A DNA stretch of 6,563 nucleotides from Syntrophomonadaceae bacterium (GCA_007119335.1 SKPU01000099.1:1-6563), one strand, 5' to 3'; positions 1 to 6,476 are shown, counted from the stretch's first letter. Notes: a model not told the origin generated them from the sequence alone. Program-made: numbers and translations.

Positions 1-1
1 G

Positions 2-289
2 AAAGTTGATATTTCCAGCGAAACCCAAAATGCGGAAAAAGGTTTTTCTGCAATTGGTCTTGCTGAAGATACTTCTGAGGATCAGAGCGACGAAAATAAA
101 GTATTAGAAATTGATTTTGACAGAGTGGATCCGCCGGTCGAGGTCAAAGATGATGCAGAGATGCAAACAGAAGATAAAGAAATAGAAGCGGATACAGAGG
201 AAACAGAAGAAGTCGCAGAAGCAGCTGAAGATTCCGGAGGCGCTGAACCAAAGGAAGAGGAGTCGCAAAAAGATGGTGAAAAAGCGTAA
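2..289 (+). CDS. nusA: Transcription termination/antitermination protein NusA, C-terminal end (5' truncated)
   Basis: This is the last 95 codons of an open frame entering from the left edge and ending in TAA at 287-289. The first residues, KVDISSE, match the end of the second KH domain of Firmicute NusA (usually W-K-I-D-I-K-S-E). The S1 and KH domains would therefore lie upstream, outside the window. NusA binds RNA polymerase and nascent RNA and affects pausing, termination and antitermination. What remains is a low-complexity tail: about one third of the residues are Asp or Glu, with few basic residues, and the stretch from about residue 50 is especially rich in E. Such tails are variable in the family and probably disordered. 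The identification rests on the KVDISSE signature and on position, since nusA precedes ylxR and infB in Firmicutes. The last 17 bases overlap ylxR, so the two are probably translationally coupled. Confidence 0.88.
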   Translation, partial: KVDISSETQNAEKGFSAIGLAEDTSEDQSDENKVLEIDFDRVDPPVEVKDDAEMQTEDKEIEADTEETEEVAEAAEDSGGAEPKEEESQKDGEKA

Positions 290-557
290 AATTCCCCTGC
301 GTGTCTGTACAGGTTGCCAGGAGAAAAGGCCTAAAAAAGAATTGGTCCGCGTGGTAAGGACTCCCGATGGAGAGGTAGTCTTAGATACAACCGGCAAGAA
401 GCCCGGTCGGGGCGCTTATCTTTGCCCCGCGGAAGAATGTTTTAAAAAGGCTATCAAAGGCAGGCGCTTGGAAAAGAACCTGCGGCATCCGATTTCAGCA
501 GATTTAATTACAGAGATTACTGAAATGCTTAATAACATGGAAGGCGAAGGAACATAA
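273..557 (+). CDS. rnpM: YlxR/RnpM family RNA-binding protein (RNase P modulator)
   Basis: A 94-residue basic protein of the YlxR family (DUF448). The B. subtilis member was renamed RnpM because it binds RNase P RNA and modulates its activity. Family hallmarks visible here are the N-terminal KKRKIPLRVC, the KKELVRVVR strand, the GKKPGRGAYLC signature (residues 41-51) and a lysine/arginine-rich helix after it. Four cysteines (C12, C15, C51, C56) form a CxxC plus CxxxxC arrangement that, as I recall it, the B. subtilis protein lacks; a metal site is possible but unproven. The ATG at 273 is served by a purine-rich site, AAGGAAGAGGAG (251-262), inside nusA. A GTG at 276 is a possible alternative start giving MKKRKIP. 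The gene overlaps nusA by 17 bases and is followed after 32 bases by infB; the usual ylxQ is missing. Older databases call it ylxR. Confidence 0.93.
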   Translation: MVKKRKIPLRVCTGCQEKRPKKELVRVVRTPDGEVVLDTTGKKPGRGAYLCPAEECFKKAIKGRRLEKNLRHPISADLITEITEMLNNMEGEGT

Positions 558-589
558 TGGGGAGGGCTTACTTAATGGAGGTGTTATAG

Positions 590-2686
590 ATGAGTAAAGT
601 GAGGGTTTATCAATTAGCGAAAGAGCTGGGGACAACCAGTAAAAAGCTCATTGAAGTTATGGAAGGCATGGATATAAAAGTAAATAATCACATGAGTACA
701 TTAACTGATGATGAAGCGAAAAAAGTTATGTCCAGATTAACAGGCAAAGAAGACGAGAAGAGCCCTGAAGAGCTTGAAAAAGAGGCTGTAAAAGAAAAAT
801 CAGCTTCGGAAGCGGATGGTGCTGCTTCAGAAAAGAAGAAAGAAAAAAAGAAGGATCAGGAACCGGCTGCGCCAAGTCGTAAAGCTCGTAAAATGATCCA
901 GGAAGAAAAAAGAGCGGCCATGCTTAAAGAGCAAAAGCCGAAAATTAAACTGGAGGGTCAGGTAACGGTTGCCGAGTTAGCGGCACATCTTGATATAACT
1001 CCTGCGCAGCTGATTACTCAATTACTCGATATTGGTGTGATGGCTAATGTTAATCAGCCTCTTGATTTTGAAACTGTAGAACTGATTGCTGAAGATTACG
1101 GTGTTGAAGTTGATTATAAAGAGGATCAGCTCGAAGAAGAACTGATGGCCGTTCATGAAGAGCAGGGCGATGATTTCGAAGAAATTCTGCGCAAGCCGGT
1201 AGTTACTGTCCTTGGTCACGTAGATCATGGCAAGACTCTTTTGCTTGATGCGATTAGAAAAGAGAATGTTATTTCCGGTGAATTCGGAGGAATAACCCAG
1301 CATATCGGGGCATACCAGGTTAGTTTTAATGATAAAAACATTGTTTTTTTGGATACGCCCGGCCATGAAGCATTCACAGCGATGAGAGCCCGCGGCGCCC
1401 AGGTTACTGATATTGCGATTTTAGTTGTTGCTGCTGATGACGGGGTAATGCCCCAGACAGTTGAAGCGATTAACCACGCCAAGGCGGCCCAGGTACCGGT
1501 GTTAGTTGCGATCAATAAGATTGATAAGCCTGAAGCTAATTTGGAAAGGGTTAAACAGCAGTTGGCTGAACAGGATTTAATCCCCGAAGAATGGGGTGGA
1601 GATACGATTGTTGTTCCGGTTAGTGCAATTAAGCACGAAGGACTGGATGAGCTGTTAGAAATGGTTTTGCTGCTTGCCGAAGTAAGCGAATTGAAATGCT
1701 GTCCGGAGCGGAATGCCCGCGGTTCGGTTGTTGAAGCTAACCTTGACCGGGGCCGGGGCCCGGTTGCTACTGTCCTGGTTCAGGATGGTACCCTGCGGGT
1801 CGGTCAGCCGATTATCTGCGGGTCTATAGCCGGGAAAGTACGGGCGATGAATAATGATCGCGGCGAAAGAGTCGAACAAGCCGGTCCGGCCACACCGGTC
1901 GAAATAATCGGGCTTAGCGAGGTGCCGATGGCCGGAGATAGCTTCCAGGTTGTCAGCAGTGAACGAGTAGCCCGGGATGTAGCCGAAAAAAGAGCTGAAA
2001 AAATTAAGGAAGCGAGCCAGCGCGTGCAGCGTGTTACCCTCGAAGACCTTTTCAAGCAGATCCAGGATGGTGAAGTTAAAGATCTCAATCTGATCCTGAA
2101 AGCCGATGTCCAGGGATCAGTTGAAGCTCTTAAAGACGCTCTTTTTAAACTGAGTCTTGAAGAGGTAAAGATTAAGGTTATCCATACCGGGGTCGGGGCT
2201 ATTAATGAATCAGATGTTATGCTGGCTTCAGCATCCAATGCTATCGTAATCGGATTTAATGTCCGTCCTGACAGCAACGCCCGTAAACTGGCTGAAATAA
2301 ATGAGGTTGATATCAGGCTGTACAGGATTATCTATGAAGCGATCGAAGACATTAAAGCTGCCGTGACCGGTATGCTTAAGCCGATTATGAAGGAAGTTAT
2401 TCAAGGTCAAGTTGAAGTAAGGCAAGTCTTTAAAGCTTCGCGCTTAGGTAATATAGCCGGTTCATATGTGACTGAGGGTAAAATAAGCCGAAATTCACAG
2501 GTCCGGGTGATCCGGGACGGGACTGTGGTCCATGAATCAGGCCGACTGGCTTCATTGAAGCGTTTTAAAGATGATGTTCGCGAAGTATCAAGCGGTTATG
2601 AGTGCGGCATACTGCTGGAAAACTTCAATGATCTCCGGGAAGGCGATATTATCGAAGCCTATGTTATGGAACAGATCGCTCGCTAG
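590..2686 (+). CDS. infB: Translation initiation factor IF-2
   Basis: A 698-residue GTPase that brings fMet-tRNA to the 30S subunit and promotes 50S joining. Two IF2_N-type helical modules lie at about residues 3-50 and 125-174, separated by a Lys/Glu-rich linker (about 52-118). The G domain follows: G1 GHVDHGKT (209-216), G2 [10 protein letters not shown] (233-242), G3 DTPGH (255-259), G4 NKID (309-312) and G5 SAI (345-347). Domains II, III and the C-terminal fMet-tRNA-binding C1/C2 part run to the end; GFNVRPD (555-561) and [13 protein letters not shown] (615-627) are recognisable. The residue after the P-loop GKT is Leu217, where Thr or Ser is usual. Length is close to the B. subtilis protein and well short of E. 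coli IF2. The start at ATG 590 is set by TGGAGGTG (576-583, 6-base spacing) and by an in-frame TAG at 587-589. It ends in TAG. Confidence 0.98.
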   Translation: MSKVRVYQLAKELGTTSKKLIEVMEGMDIKVNNHMSTLTDDEAKKVMSRLTGKEDEKSPEELEKEAVKEKSASEADGAASEKKKEKKKDQEPAAPSRKARKMIQEEKRAAMLKEQKPKIKLEGQVTVAELAAHLDITPAQLITQLLDIGVMANVNQPLDFETVELIAEDYGVEVDYKEDQLEEELMAVHEEQGDDFEEILRKPVVTVLGHVDHGKTLLLDAIRKENVISGEFGGITQHIGAYQVSFNDKNIVFLDTPGHEAFTAMRARGAQVTDIAILVVAADDGVMPQTVEAINHAKAAQVPVLVAINKIDKPEANLERVKQQLAEQDLIPEEWGGDTIVVPVSAIKHEGLDELLEMVLLLAEVSELKCCPERNARGSVVEANLDRGRGPVATVLVQDGTLRVGQPIICGSIAGKVRAMNNDRGERVEQAGPATPVEIIGLSEVPMAGDSFQVVSSERVARDVAEKRAEKIKEASQRVQRVTLEDLFKQIQDGEVKDLNLILKADVQGSVEALKDALFKLSLEEVKIKVIHTGVGAINESDVMLASASNAIVIGFNVRPDSNARKLAEINEVDIRLYRIIYEAIEDIKAAVTGMLKPIMKEVIQGQVEVRQVFKASRLGNIAGSYVTEGKISRNSQVRVIRDGTVVHESGRLASLKRFKDDVREVSSGYECGILLENFNDLREGDIIEAYVMEQIAR

Positions 2687-2732
2687 GTTAACTTGATAGC
2701 GCCGTATTATAGTACCGTGGGAGGTTTTAATT

Positions 2733-3167
2733 ATGTCTGAAAACAGAGTGCGGCGGGTTGCTGAACAGATTAAAAAAGATGTTGGGGGGATTATCAATTT
2801 AGAGGTTAAAGATCCTCGTGTAGCAAGCATTACCAGTGTTACAGACGTCAGCCTTTCCAAGGATTTACGCTATGCCTCCGTGTATGTAAGCATATATGGG
2901 ACAGAAACTGAAAAAGAGGAAACCCTGCAAACTCTGGTCAAAGCTTCAGGCTTTATTCGCACTGAAATTGGACGGCGAATCAGGCTGAGATATACTCCGG
3001 AGATCAATTTTTATCTGGACAATTCGATCGAGTACGGTGCTTACATCGAAAATGTAATAAAATCTTTAAAAGAAGAAGGCCAGGAAGATGGCGAAAGCGA
3101 AGATCAAGAAGACTCACTAGAAGAATATTTAGAAGAAGAGAATGATCACAATGACGGACTGGGCTAA
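2733..3167 (+). CDS. rbfA: 30S ribosome-binding factor RbfA
   Basis: A 144-residue protein with the RbfA KH-like fold, a cytoplasmic factor that binds immature 30S subunits and helps mature the 5' end of 16S rRNA. The conserved N-terminal RVRRVAEQIKKD, the KDPRV turn (26-30), the strand with LRYASVYVSI and the family's Ala-x-Gly kink, ASG (71-73), are all visible, followed by RRIRLRYTPEINF. From about residue 113 there is an extra acidic tail of about 30 residues rich in E, D and Q that most RbfA proteins (about 115-130 residues) lack. The start at ATG 2733 has an excellent site, GGGAGGT (2719-2725), 7 bases upstream. It follows infB by 46 bases, in which I see no clear promoter or terminator. 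Its last 26 bases overlap the next gene, so the overlap is encoded by the acidic tail. Confidence 0.96.
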   Translation: MSENRVRRVAEQIKKDVGGIINLEVKDPRVASITSVTDVSLSKDLRYASVYVSIYGTETEKEETLQTLVKASGFIRTEIGRRIRLRYTPEINFYLDNSIEYGAYIENVIKSLKEEGQEDGESEDQEDSLEEYLEEENDHNDGLG

Positions 3168-4122
3168 GATAATTGACATATTAAGGGAAGAGCATGAATT
3201 CTACCTGATTTCGCATATGCAGCCGGATGGTGACAGCATCGGTTCTCTGCTGGCTATGGGCGAAGGCCTTCTTAAAATCGGTAAGAAAGTAACGCTTTTT
3301 ACACCGGGCACTGTGCCGCAAAAGTTCAACTTTTTGAAAGGTGCAGATCAGGTCTTGCATGAAGTTTTAATGGATGATCCCGCTATTACGGTCCTTGTCC
3401 TGGACAGCAGTGACATAGATCGTTTAAGCTTTTTTAAGGACGCAGTTATGAAGAGCAGGCAAATCATTAATATTGACCACCATGTCACAAATCAGTATTT
3501 TGGAAACTATAACCTGGTTGATTCCTCGGCAGCAGCCAGCGGGGAAATTGCCTATCATCTCTTGAAAGAGCTGCAGGTTCCTTTGACTGAAAGTATCGCC
3601 GAGGCGCTTTATGTGGCGATTTCCACTGATACCGGTTCATTTAAATATGAAAACACGACTCCGCATACGCACCGGGTTGTTGCCTCGCTATTGGAATACG
3701 GTCTTAATCCGGGGATCCTGTCCCAGAAAATATTTGACGAAAGGCCTCTTTCTTTTTATATGATCCTCAAGGAAGCCTTGTCCAGCATGGAAATGCATGC
3801 AAACCGCAGGATTGCCCTGATGACTTTAAGTAAAGATATCAGGGAGCGCAGCGGAGCAACCACGGACGATCTGGATGGAATTATCAATTATTCCCGGAAT
3901 ATTGAAGGGGTAGAGCTGGGGATTTTATTTTACGTCGAAGGCGAGCAGGAAGTTAAAGTCGGTTTTCGTTCACGATCACTTGATGTCAGCGAATTAGCCG
4001 GCAGGTTAAATGGGGGAGGGCATGCCCGGGCAGCGGGCTGCCGCCTTTACGATAATTATCATTCGGTAAAAGAAAAAGTTATGGCTGAAGCTTTTAAGAT
4101 GTTAGAAGAGTTACCGGCTTAA
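3142..4122 (+). CDS. nrnA: DHH/DHHA1 phosphoesterase, NrnA-type oligoribonuclease / pAp phosphatase
   Basis: A 326-residue DHH-family phosphoesterase. Family members in this operon position degrade oligoribonucleotides of a few bases (nanoRNA) and dephosphorylate pAp, using Mn2+. Metal-binding motifs appear in order: HMQPDGDSIGS (25-35, with H25, D29, D31), LDSSD (87-91), the name-giving DHH (112-114) and STDTGSF (161-167). The C-terminal DHHA1 substrate domain has GGGHARAAG (291-299). Length is normal for NrnA. Two starts are possible: ATG 3142 and ATG 3151. The second gives MTDW and lies about 10 bases after the weak purine run AGAAGAAGAG (3131-3140), so it may be the true start. Either way it overlaps rbfA and depends on ribosomes leaving that gene. 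Its activity as nanoRNase rather than as another DHH enzyme is inferred from family and context. Confidence 0.93.
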   Translation: MITMTDWAKIIDILREEHEFYLISHMQPDGDSIGSLLAMGEGLLKIGKKVTLFTPGTVPQKFNFLKGADQVLHEVLMDDPAITVLVLDSSDIDRLSFFKDAVMKSRQIINIDHHVTNQYFGNYNLVDSSAAASGEIAYHLLKELQVPLTESIAEALYVAISTDTGSFKYENTTPHTHRVVASLLEYGLNPGILSQKIFDERPLSFYMILKEALSSMEMHANRRIALMTLSKDIRERSGATTDDLDGIINYSRNIEGVELGILFYVEGEQEVKVGFRSRSLDVSELAGRLNGGGHARAAGCRLYDNYHSVKEKVMAEAFKMLEELPA

Positions 4123-4127
4123 GGGAG
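4123..4127 (+). promoter_or_regulatory. Ribosome binding site for truB
   Basis: GGGAG starts immediately after the nrnA stop TAA (4120-4122) and sits 7 bases before the GTG at 4135. It decides the start of truB: the nearby ATG at 4139 is out of frame, and the protein encoded from the GTG begins MNGIIVINKEKG, as expected for TruB. The site directly abuts the upstream stop codon, consistent with translational coupling. Confidence 0.75.
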
Positions 4128-4134
4128 CATCGCA

Positions 4135-5049
4135 GTGAATGGAATTATAGTAATCAATAAAGAAAAAGGGGCCACTTCACACCAGGTCGTGCAATCAGTT
4201 CGTAATATGTTCACTGGTGTGAAGGCCGGTCACAGCGGAACTCTGGATCCGATGGCAACCGGGGTTCTTCCGGTTTGCCTGGGCAAGGCGACCCGGATTG
4301 TGGAGTACATAATTGAACTTCCAAAAACCTACCGGGCTGAAGTGGTGTTAGGTGTAACTACAGATACTGAGGATGCAGCAGGTCAGATTACCGGACAGTC
4401 AGTTGTTCCAAACCTGGATCGTGAAAAGATTGAGCAGATCTTTAGTGATTTTACCGGAACTATTGAGCAGCTTCCCCCTTACTATTCGGCCGTTAAATAC
4501 CAGGGCAAAGCTTTGTATCACTGGACCCGCCAGGGCAGGGAGGTTCCCCGCCAGGTTCGCTCTGCGCAAATTTACAAGATCAACCTGATTGATTATAACC
4601 AGGAACAAAAACCCCACCTTATATTTGAAGTTCAGTGTTCAAGGGGCACTTATGTTAGGACACTGGCTGTGGATATCGGTGAAGCAATTGGCTGTGGGGC
4701 GCACCTGTCTGCCCTGAGCAGGGAGGCCGTTGGTCCTTTGCTGCTGGATAATTCGTTATCTTTGGAGAAGGTCAGGCAGCTGGTTGAAGCTGGCCGGACT
4801 GAAGAGGTAATATTGCCGATGGATATTGCTTTGATGCACTTACCGGGGCTTAAGCTTGAAGACAGACAAGTTATGGCCCTCAAAAACGGACAGCTTGTAG
4901 ATATTGATCAATATGATCTGCTTGAAGAGATCAGGGAAAAAACTCCGCTGCGAATTTATGATAGCGAACATCAATTTAAGGCTTTGGCATCTCTCGATGA
5001 TGCCGAGGACACATTAAGATTAAAAACTCTTAAATTCCTTGCTGATTAA
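4135..5049 (+). CDS. truB: tRNA pseudouridine(55) synthase TruB
   Basis: A 304-residue enzyme that isomerises U55 of the T-loop of tRNAs to pseudouridine. The N-terminal GIIVINKEKGATSH and the catalytic motif GHSGTLDP with Asp38 are present. Tyr66 in KTYRAEV, PPYYSAVK (114-121) and CSRGTYVRTL (168-177) complete the active-site set. The remaining residues, from about 240, form a small PUA-like tail. Near residues 190-200 the usual HLxxLRRTxxG appears as HLSALSREAVG, a departure at the RRT positions. The start codon is GTG, supported by the GGGAG site just upstream and by family N-termini. It lies 12 bases after nrnA and 45 bases before ribF, clearly within the same operon. Length and motif set are normal for the bacterial TruB family. 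Confidence 0.97.
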   Translation: MNGIIVINKEKGATSHQVVQSVRNMFTGVKAGHSGTLDPMATGVLPVCLGKATRIVEYIIELPKTYRAEVVLGVTTDTEDAAGQITGQSVVPNLDREKIEQIFSDFTGTIEQLPPYYSAVKYQGKALYHWTRQGREVPRQVRSAQIYKINLIDYNQEQKPHLIFEVQCSRGTYVRTLAVDIGEAIGCGAHLSALSREAVGPLLLDNSLSLEKVRQLVEAGRTEEVILPMDIALMHLPGLKLEDRQVMALKNGQLVDIDQYDLLEEIREKTPLRIYDSEHQFKALASLDDAEDTLRLKTLKFLAD

Positions 5050-5080
5050 ACACCGGTAGTTCATTGCTGCAGGAGACGGA

Positions 5081-5089
5081 AAGGTGATC
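5081..5089 (+). promoter_or_regulatory. Ribosome binding site for ribF
   Basis: AAGGTGATC shares GGTGATC with the complement of the 16S rRNA 3' end (full form AAGGAGGTGATC), so it pairs on the 5' side of the anti-Shine-Dalgarno rather than through a standard GGAGG. It lies 5 bases before ATG 5095. A second, more standard AGGAGA at 5071-5076 is too far from that ATG (18 bases) but well spaced (7 bases) for an out-of-frame GTG at 5084. Confidence 0.55.
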
Positions 5090-5094
5090 GAACC

Positions 5095-6087
5095 ATGGAA
5101 TTGATTAACAGCATAGAACGCTTGCCTGATCAGGACGGTCCGCTTTTTGTCGCCCTGGGTAATTTTGATGGTATCCACCGGGGTCATCAGACTATATTAA
5201 AATTTGTTGTAGCAAAAGCGCGGCGGGAAAATGGTGCTAGCGCCGCCCTGGTTTTTGATCCTCATCCTTTAATTGCGCTGCATCCGGAAAAGTCTTTGGC
5301 ATTATTGACCGACCTGGCTGATCGGGTTGAAATTATGGTTGAACTTGGTCTTGACTATTTAATAGTTGAACCGTTTAATGAAGAGCTTGCTTTGCTTACT
5401 CCAGAGCAATTTAGCAGAAAAATTCTATTCGATAAACTAAAGGCCAGAAAAGTTTTTGTCGGTGAGAATTACTCTTTTGGCAAACAGGGGACCGGTAGCG
5501 CTGAAACTCTGCGCTACTGGGGTGAAAAGTTGGGCTTTGGTGTCGAAGTCAGTCCCATGCTGCTCTATAAAGGAAAAGAGGTCAGTAGTTCAAAAATCAG
5601 GTCCCTGTTGTTGTCTGGCGCGGTCAATGAGGCCTCCGATCTTCTCAATTATTACTTCTTTCGTCAGGGCAAAGTAATTAAGGGATACGGGGTTGGTAAA
5701 AAGATGGTTTACCCGACAGCTAACATTGCAGCCTCACCGCATCTTCTTTGGCCGGGGCCGGGTGTATACCTAACTGCAGTCGATAAGTTGAATGAAGGGC
5801 CGCACTTTGGATTAACAAATGTTGGATCCAGACCTACTTTTTTTGATTATGGAACTTCAGTTGAAACGCATATCCTTGGTTTTGATGGAACTATCTATAA
5901 CCATCAGATCAGGATATGTTTTTTGGAAAAACTGAGAGATACCAAAACCTTCGGTTCCCATGTTCAGTTAAAGGAGCAGATCAAGCGGGATATAGAGGCA
6001 GGGCAAAAAATTATTGAAGGGCTGAGAAACAGGGGAAACAGCAATTCCTATTCTTTACAAGTTGGTTGTAGTGTGCTAAGATCTTAA
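5095..6087 (+). CDS. ribF: Bifunctional riboflavin kinase / FAD synthetase RibF
   Basis: A 330-residue cytoplasmic enzyme that phosphorylates riboflavin to FMN and adenylylates FMN to FAD. The N-terminal nucleotidyltransferase half shows GNFDGIHRGH (22-31), FDPHP (54-58), GENYSFGK (123-130) and SSSKIR (164-169). The C-terminal flavokinase half shows GKKMVYPTAN (201-210), LTNVGSRPTF (240-249) and ETHI (257-260) with the expected catalytic Glu. The conserved domain ends near residue 307. The last 20 or so residues are an unusual Asn/Ser-rich tail, and their codons contain the predicted rpsO promoter. The start at ATG 5095 fits the family N-terminus. The frame ends in tandem stops TAA-TAG (6085-6090). 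ribF beside truB and rpsO is common in Firmicutes. No FMN riboswitch is seen upstream, so its expression probably follows the operon. Confidence 0.97.
   Translation: MELINSIERLPDQDGPLFVALGNFDGIHRGHQTILKFVVAKARRENGASAALVFDPHPLIALHPEKSLALLTDLADRVEIMVELGLDYLIVEPFNEELALLTPEQFSRKILFDKLKARKVFVGENYSFGKQGTGSAETLRYWGEKLGFGVEVSPMLLYKGKEVSSSKIRSLLLSGAVNEASDLLNYYFFRQGKVIKGYGVGKKMVYPTANIAASPHLLWPGPGVYLTAVDKLNEGPHFGLTNVGSRPTFFDYGTSVETHILGFDGTIYNHQIRICFLEKLRDTKTFGSHVQLKEQIKRDIEAGQKIIEGLRNRGNSNSYSLQVGCSVLRS
6054..6082 (+). promoter_or_regulatory. Predicted sigma-A promoter for rpsO, inside the 3' end of ribF
   Basis: The -35 element TTTACA (6054-6059, 5 of 6 to TTGACA) is separated by exactly 17 bases from the -10 element TAAGAT (6077-6082, 4 of 6 to TATAAT). 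A TG at 6074-6075 gives an extended -10 (TGCTAAGAT). Transcription would start about 7 bases downstream, near 6089-6090, at the ribF stop codons and at the first base of the foldable leader. Known rpsO genes often have their own promoter. This is a prediction from consensus match only. Confidence 0.55.
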
Positions 6088-6089
6088 TA

Positions 6090-6141
6090 GTCTGAACCGT
6101 TGGCTAGGTTAAGCGATAACCCGACGCAATACTTGGCAGAC
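6090..6141 (+). promoter_or_regulatory. Structured 5' leader of rpsO, candidate S15 autoregulatory RNA
   Basis: Three nested helices can be drawn. P1 is GTCTG (6090-6094) with CAGAC (6137-6141). P2 is CGTTG (6098-6102) with CGACG (6122-6126), including one U-G wobble. P3 is GGTTA (6107-6111) with TAACC (6117-6121), closing a 5-base loop. A 4-base bulge (6103-6106) lies between P2 and P3 on the 5' side. P2 places the U6101-G6123 wobble next to G6102-C6122, resembling the GU/GC element that S15 reads in 16S rRNA helix 22. S15 represses its own mRNA through leader structures in several bacteria. The link here is inference; no pairing with the rpsO ribosome binding site was found. Confidence 0.42.
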
Positions 6142-6168
6142 GGCGATTAATAAAAGGGAGGAACAATA

Positions 6169-6435
6169 ATGTTAGATCAAGAACGCAAAGAGGAAATTAT
6201 AGATCTGTACAAACGGCATGAAGGGGATACCGGTTCACCAGAAGTCCAGATTGCTTTACTGACTGCAAGGATTAATTACCTCACTGAACATTTAAAAACC
6301 CACAAAAAAGATTATCATTCACAGCGCGGCCTTTTAAAAATGGTCGGACGCCGGCGGGGTTTGTTAAATTATCTGCGTGATCGCGCCCCGGAGCGCTATA
6401 ACGAAATACTTACTAAATTAAGATTAAGGAAGTAA
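6169..6435 (+). CDS. rpsO: 30S ribosomal protein S15
   Basis: An 88-residue primary-binding protein of the 30S platform that binds the helix 20/21/22 junction of 16S rRNA and contributes to the B4 inter-subunit bridge. The signatures DTGSPEVQI (20-28), [11 protein letters not shown] (41-51), [17 protein letters not shown] (53-69) and the closing LRLRK are all present, and the length matches the usual 88-89 residues. At residue 52 the common HSRRG is HSQRG, and near the end the usual LGLR is LRLR. The start at ATG 6169 has a strong GGGAGG site (6156-6161) 7 bases upstream. The gene lies 81 bases after ribF, behind its own predicted promoter and leader, and is followed by a hairpin, so it may form a semi-independent unit before pnp. 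Confidence 0.98.
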   Translation: MLDQERKEEIIDLYKRHEGDTGSPEVQIALLTARINYLTEHLKTHKKDYHSQRGLLKMVGRRRGLLNYLRDRAPERYNEILTKLRLRK

Positions 6436-6446
6436 CGAATTATCAG

Positions 6447-6476
6447 ACACGGGGGGCACTCCCCCGTGTTTAGTTT
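6447..6476 (+). terminator. Rho-independent terminator or attenuator between rpsO and pnp
   Basis: ACACGGGGG (6447-6455) pairs perfectly with CCCCCGTGT (6461-6469): 9 base pairs, six of them G-C, around a 5-base loop GCACT. The stem is followed by TTAGTTT (6470-6476), a T-rich but interrupted tract. It starts 11 bases after the rpsO stop. Because pnp follows 36 bases later in the same direction with no clear promoter of its own, it probably terminates only part of the transcripts. It could also stabilise the 3' end of rpsO mRNA. Confidence 0.8.

Noticed and set aside
104..397. Minus-strand open frame across the nusA-ylxR junction
   Set aside because: It is antisense to two well-supported genes, is a low-complexity Phe/Leu-rich translation of the reverse of acidic codons, and has no recognisable motif.
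1804..2277. 157-codon minus-strand open frame inside infB
   Set aside because: It lies wholly antisense to conserved IF2 domains, its Ser/Thr/Leu-rich composition is what reversed IF2 codons give, and no domain is recognisable.
920..2686. Internal start at Met111 giving a short IF2 isoform as in E. coli or B. subtilis
   Set aside because: No well-spaced Shine-Dalgarno precedes ATG 920; the nearest AGGAAG is too far upstream.
2693..2710. TTGATA and TATTAT before rbfA as a promoter
   Set aside because: Only 6 bases separate the two boxes, and no -35-like sequence stands 17 bases before TATTAT.
5013..5034. A/T-rich inverted repeat TTAAGA / TCTTAA near the end of truB
   Set aside because: Only 6 weak pairs with an 8-base loop inside coding sequence, with no T tract; likely chance.
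5050..5094. FMN riboswitch or other regulatory RNA before ribF
   Set aside because: The 45-base gap is far too short for an FMN riboswitch, and only a 4-bp weak pairing (GTTC/GAAC) is visible.
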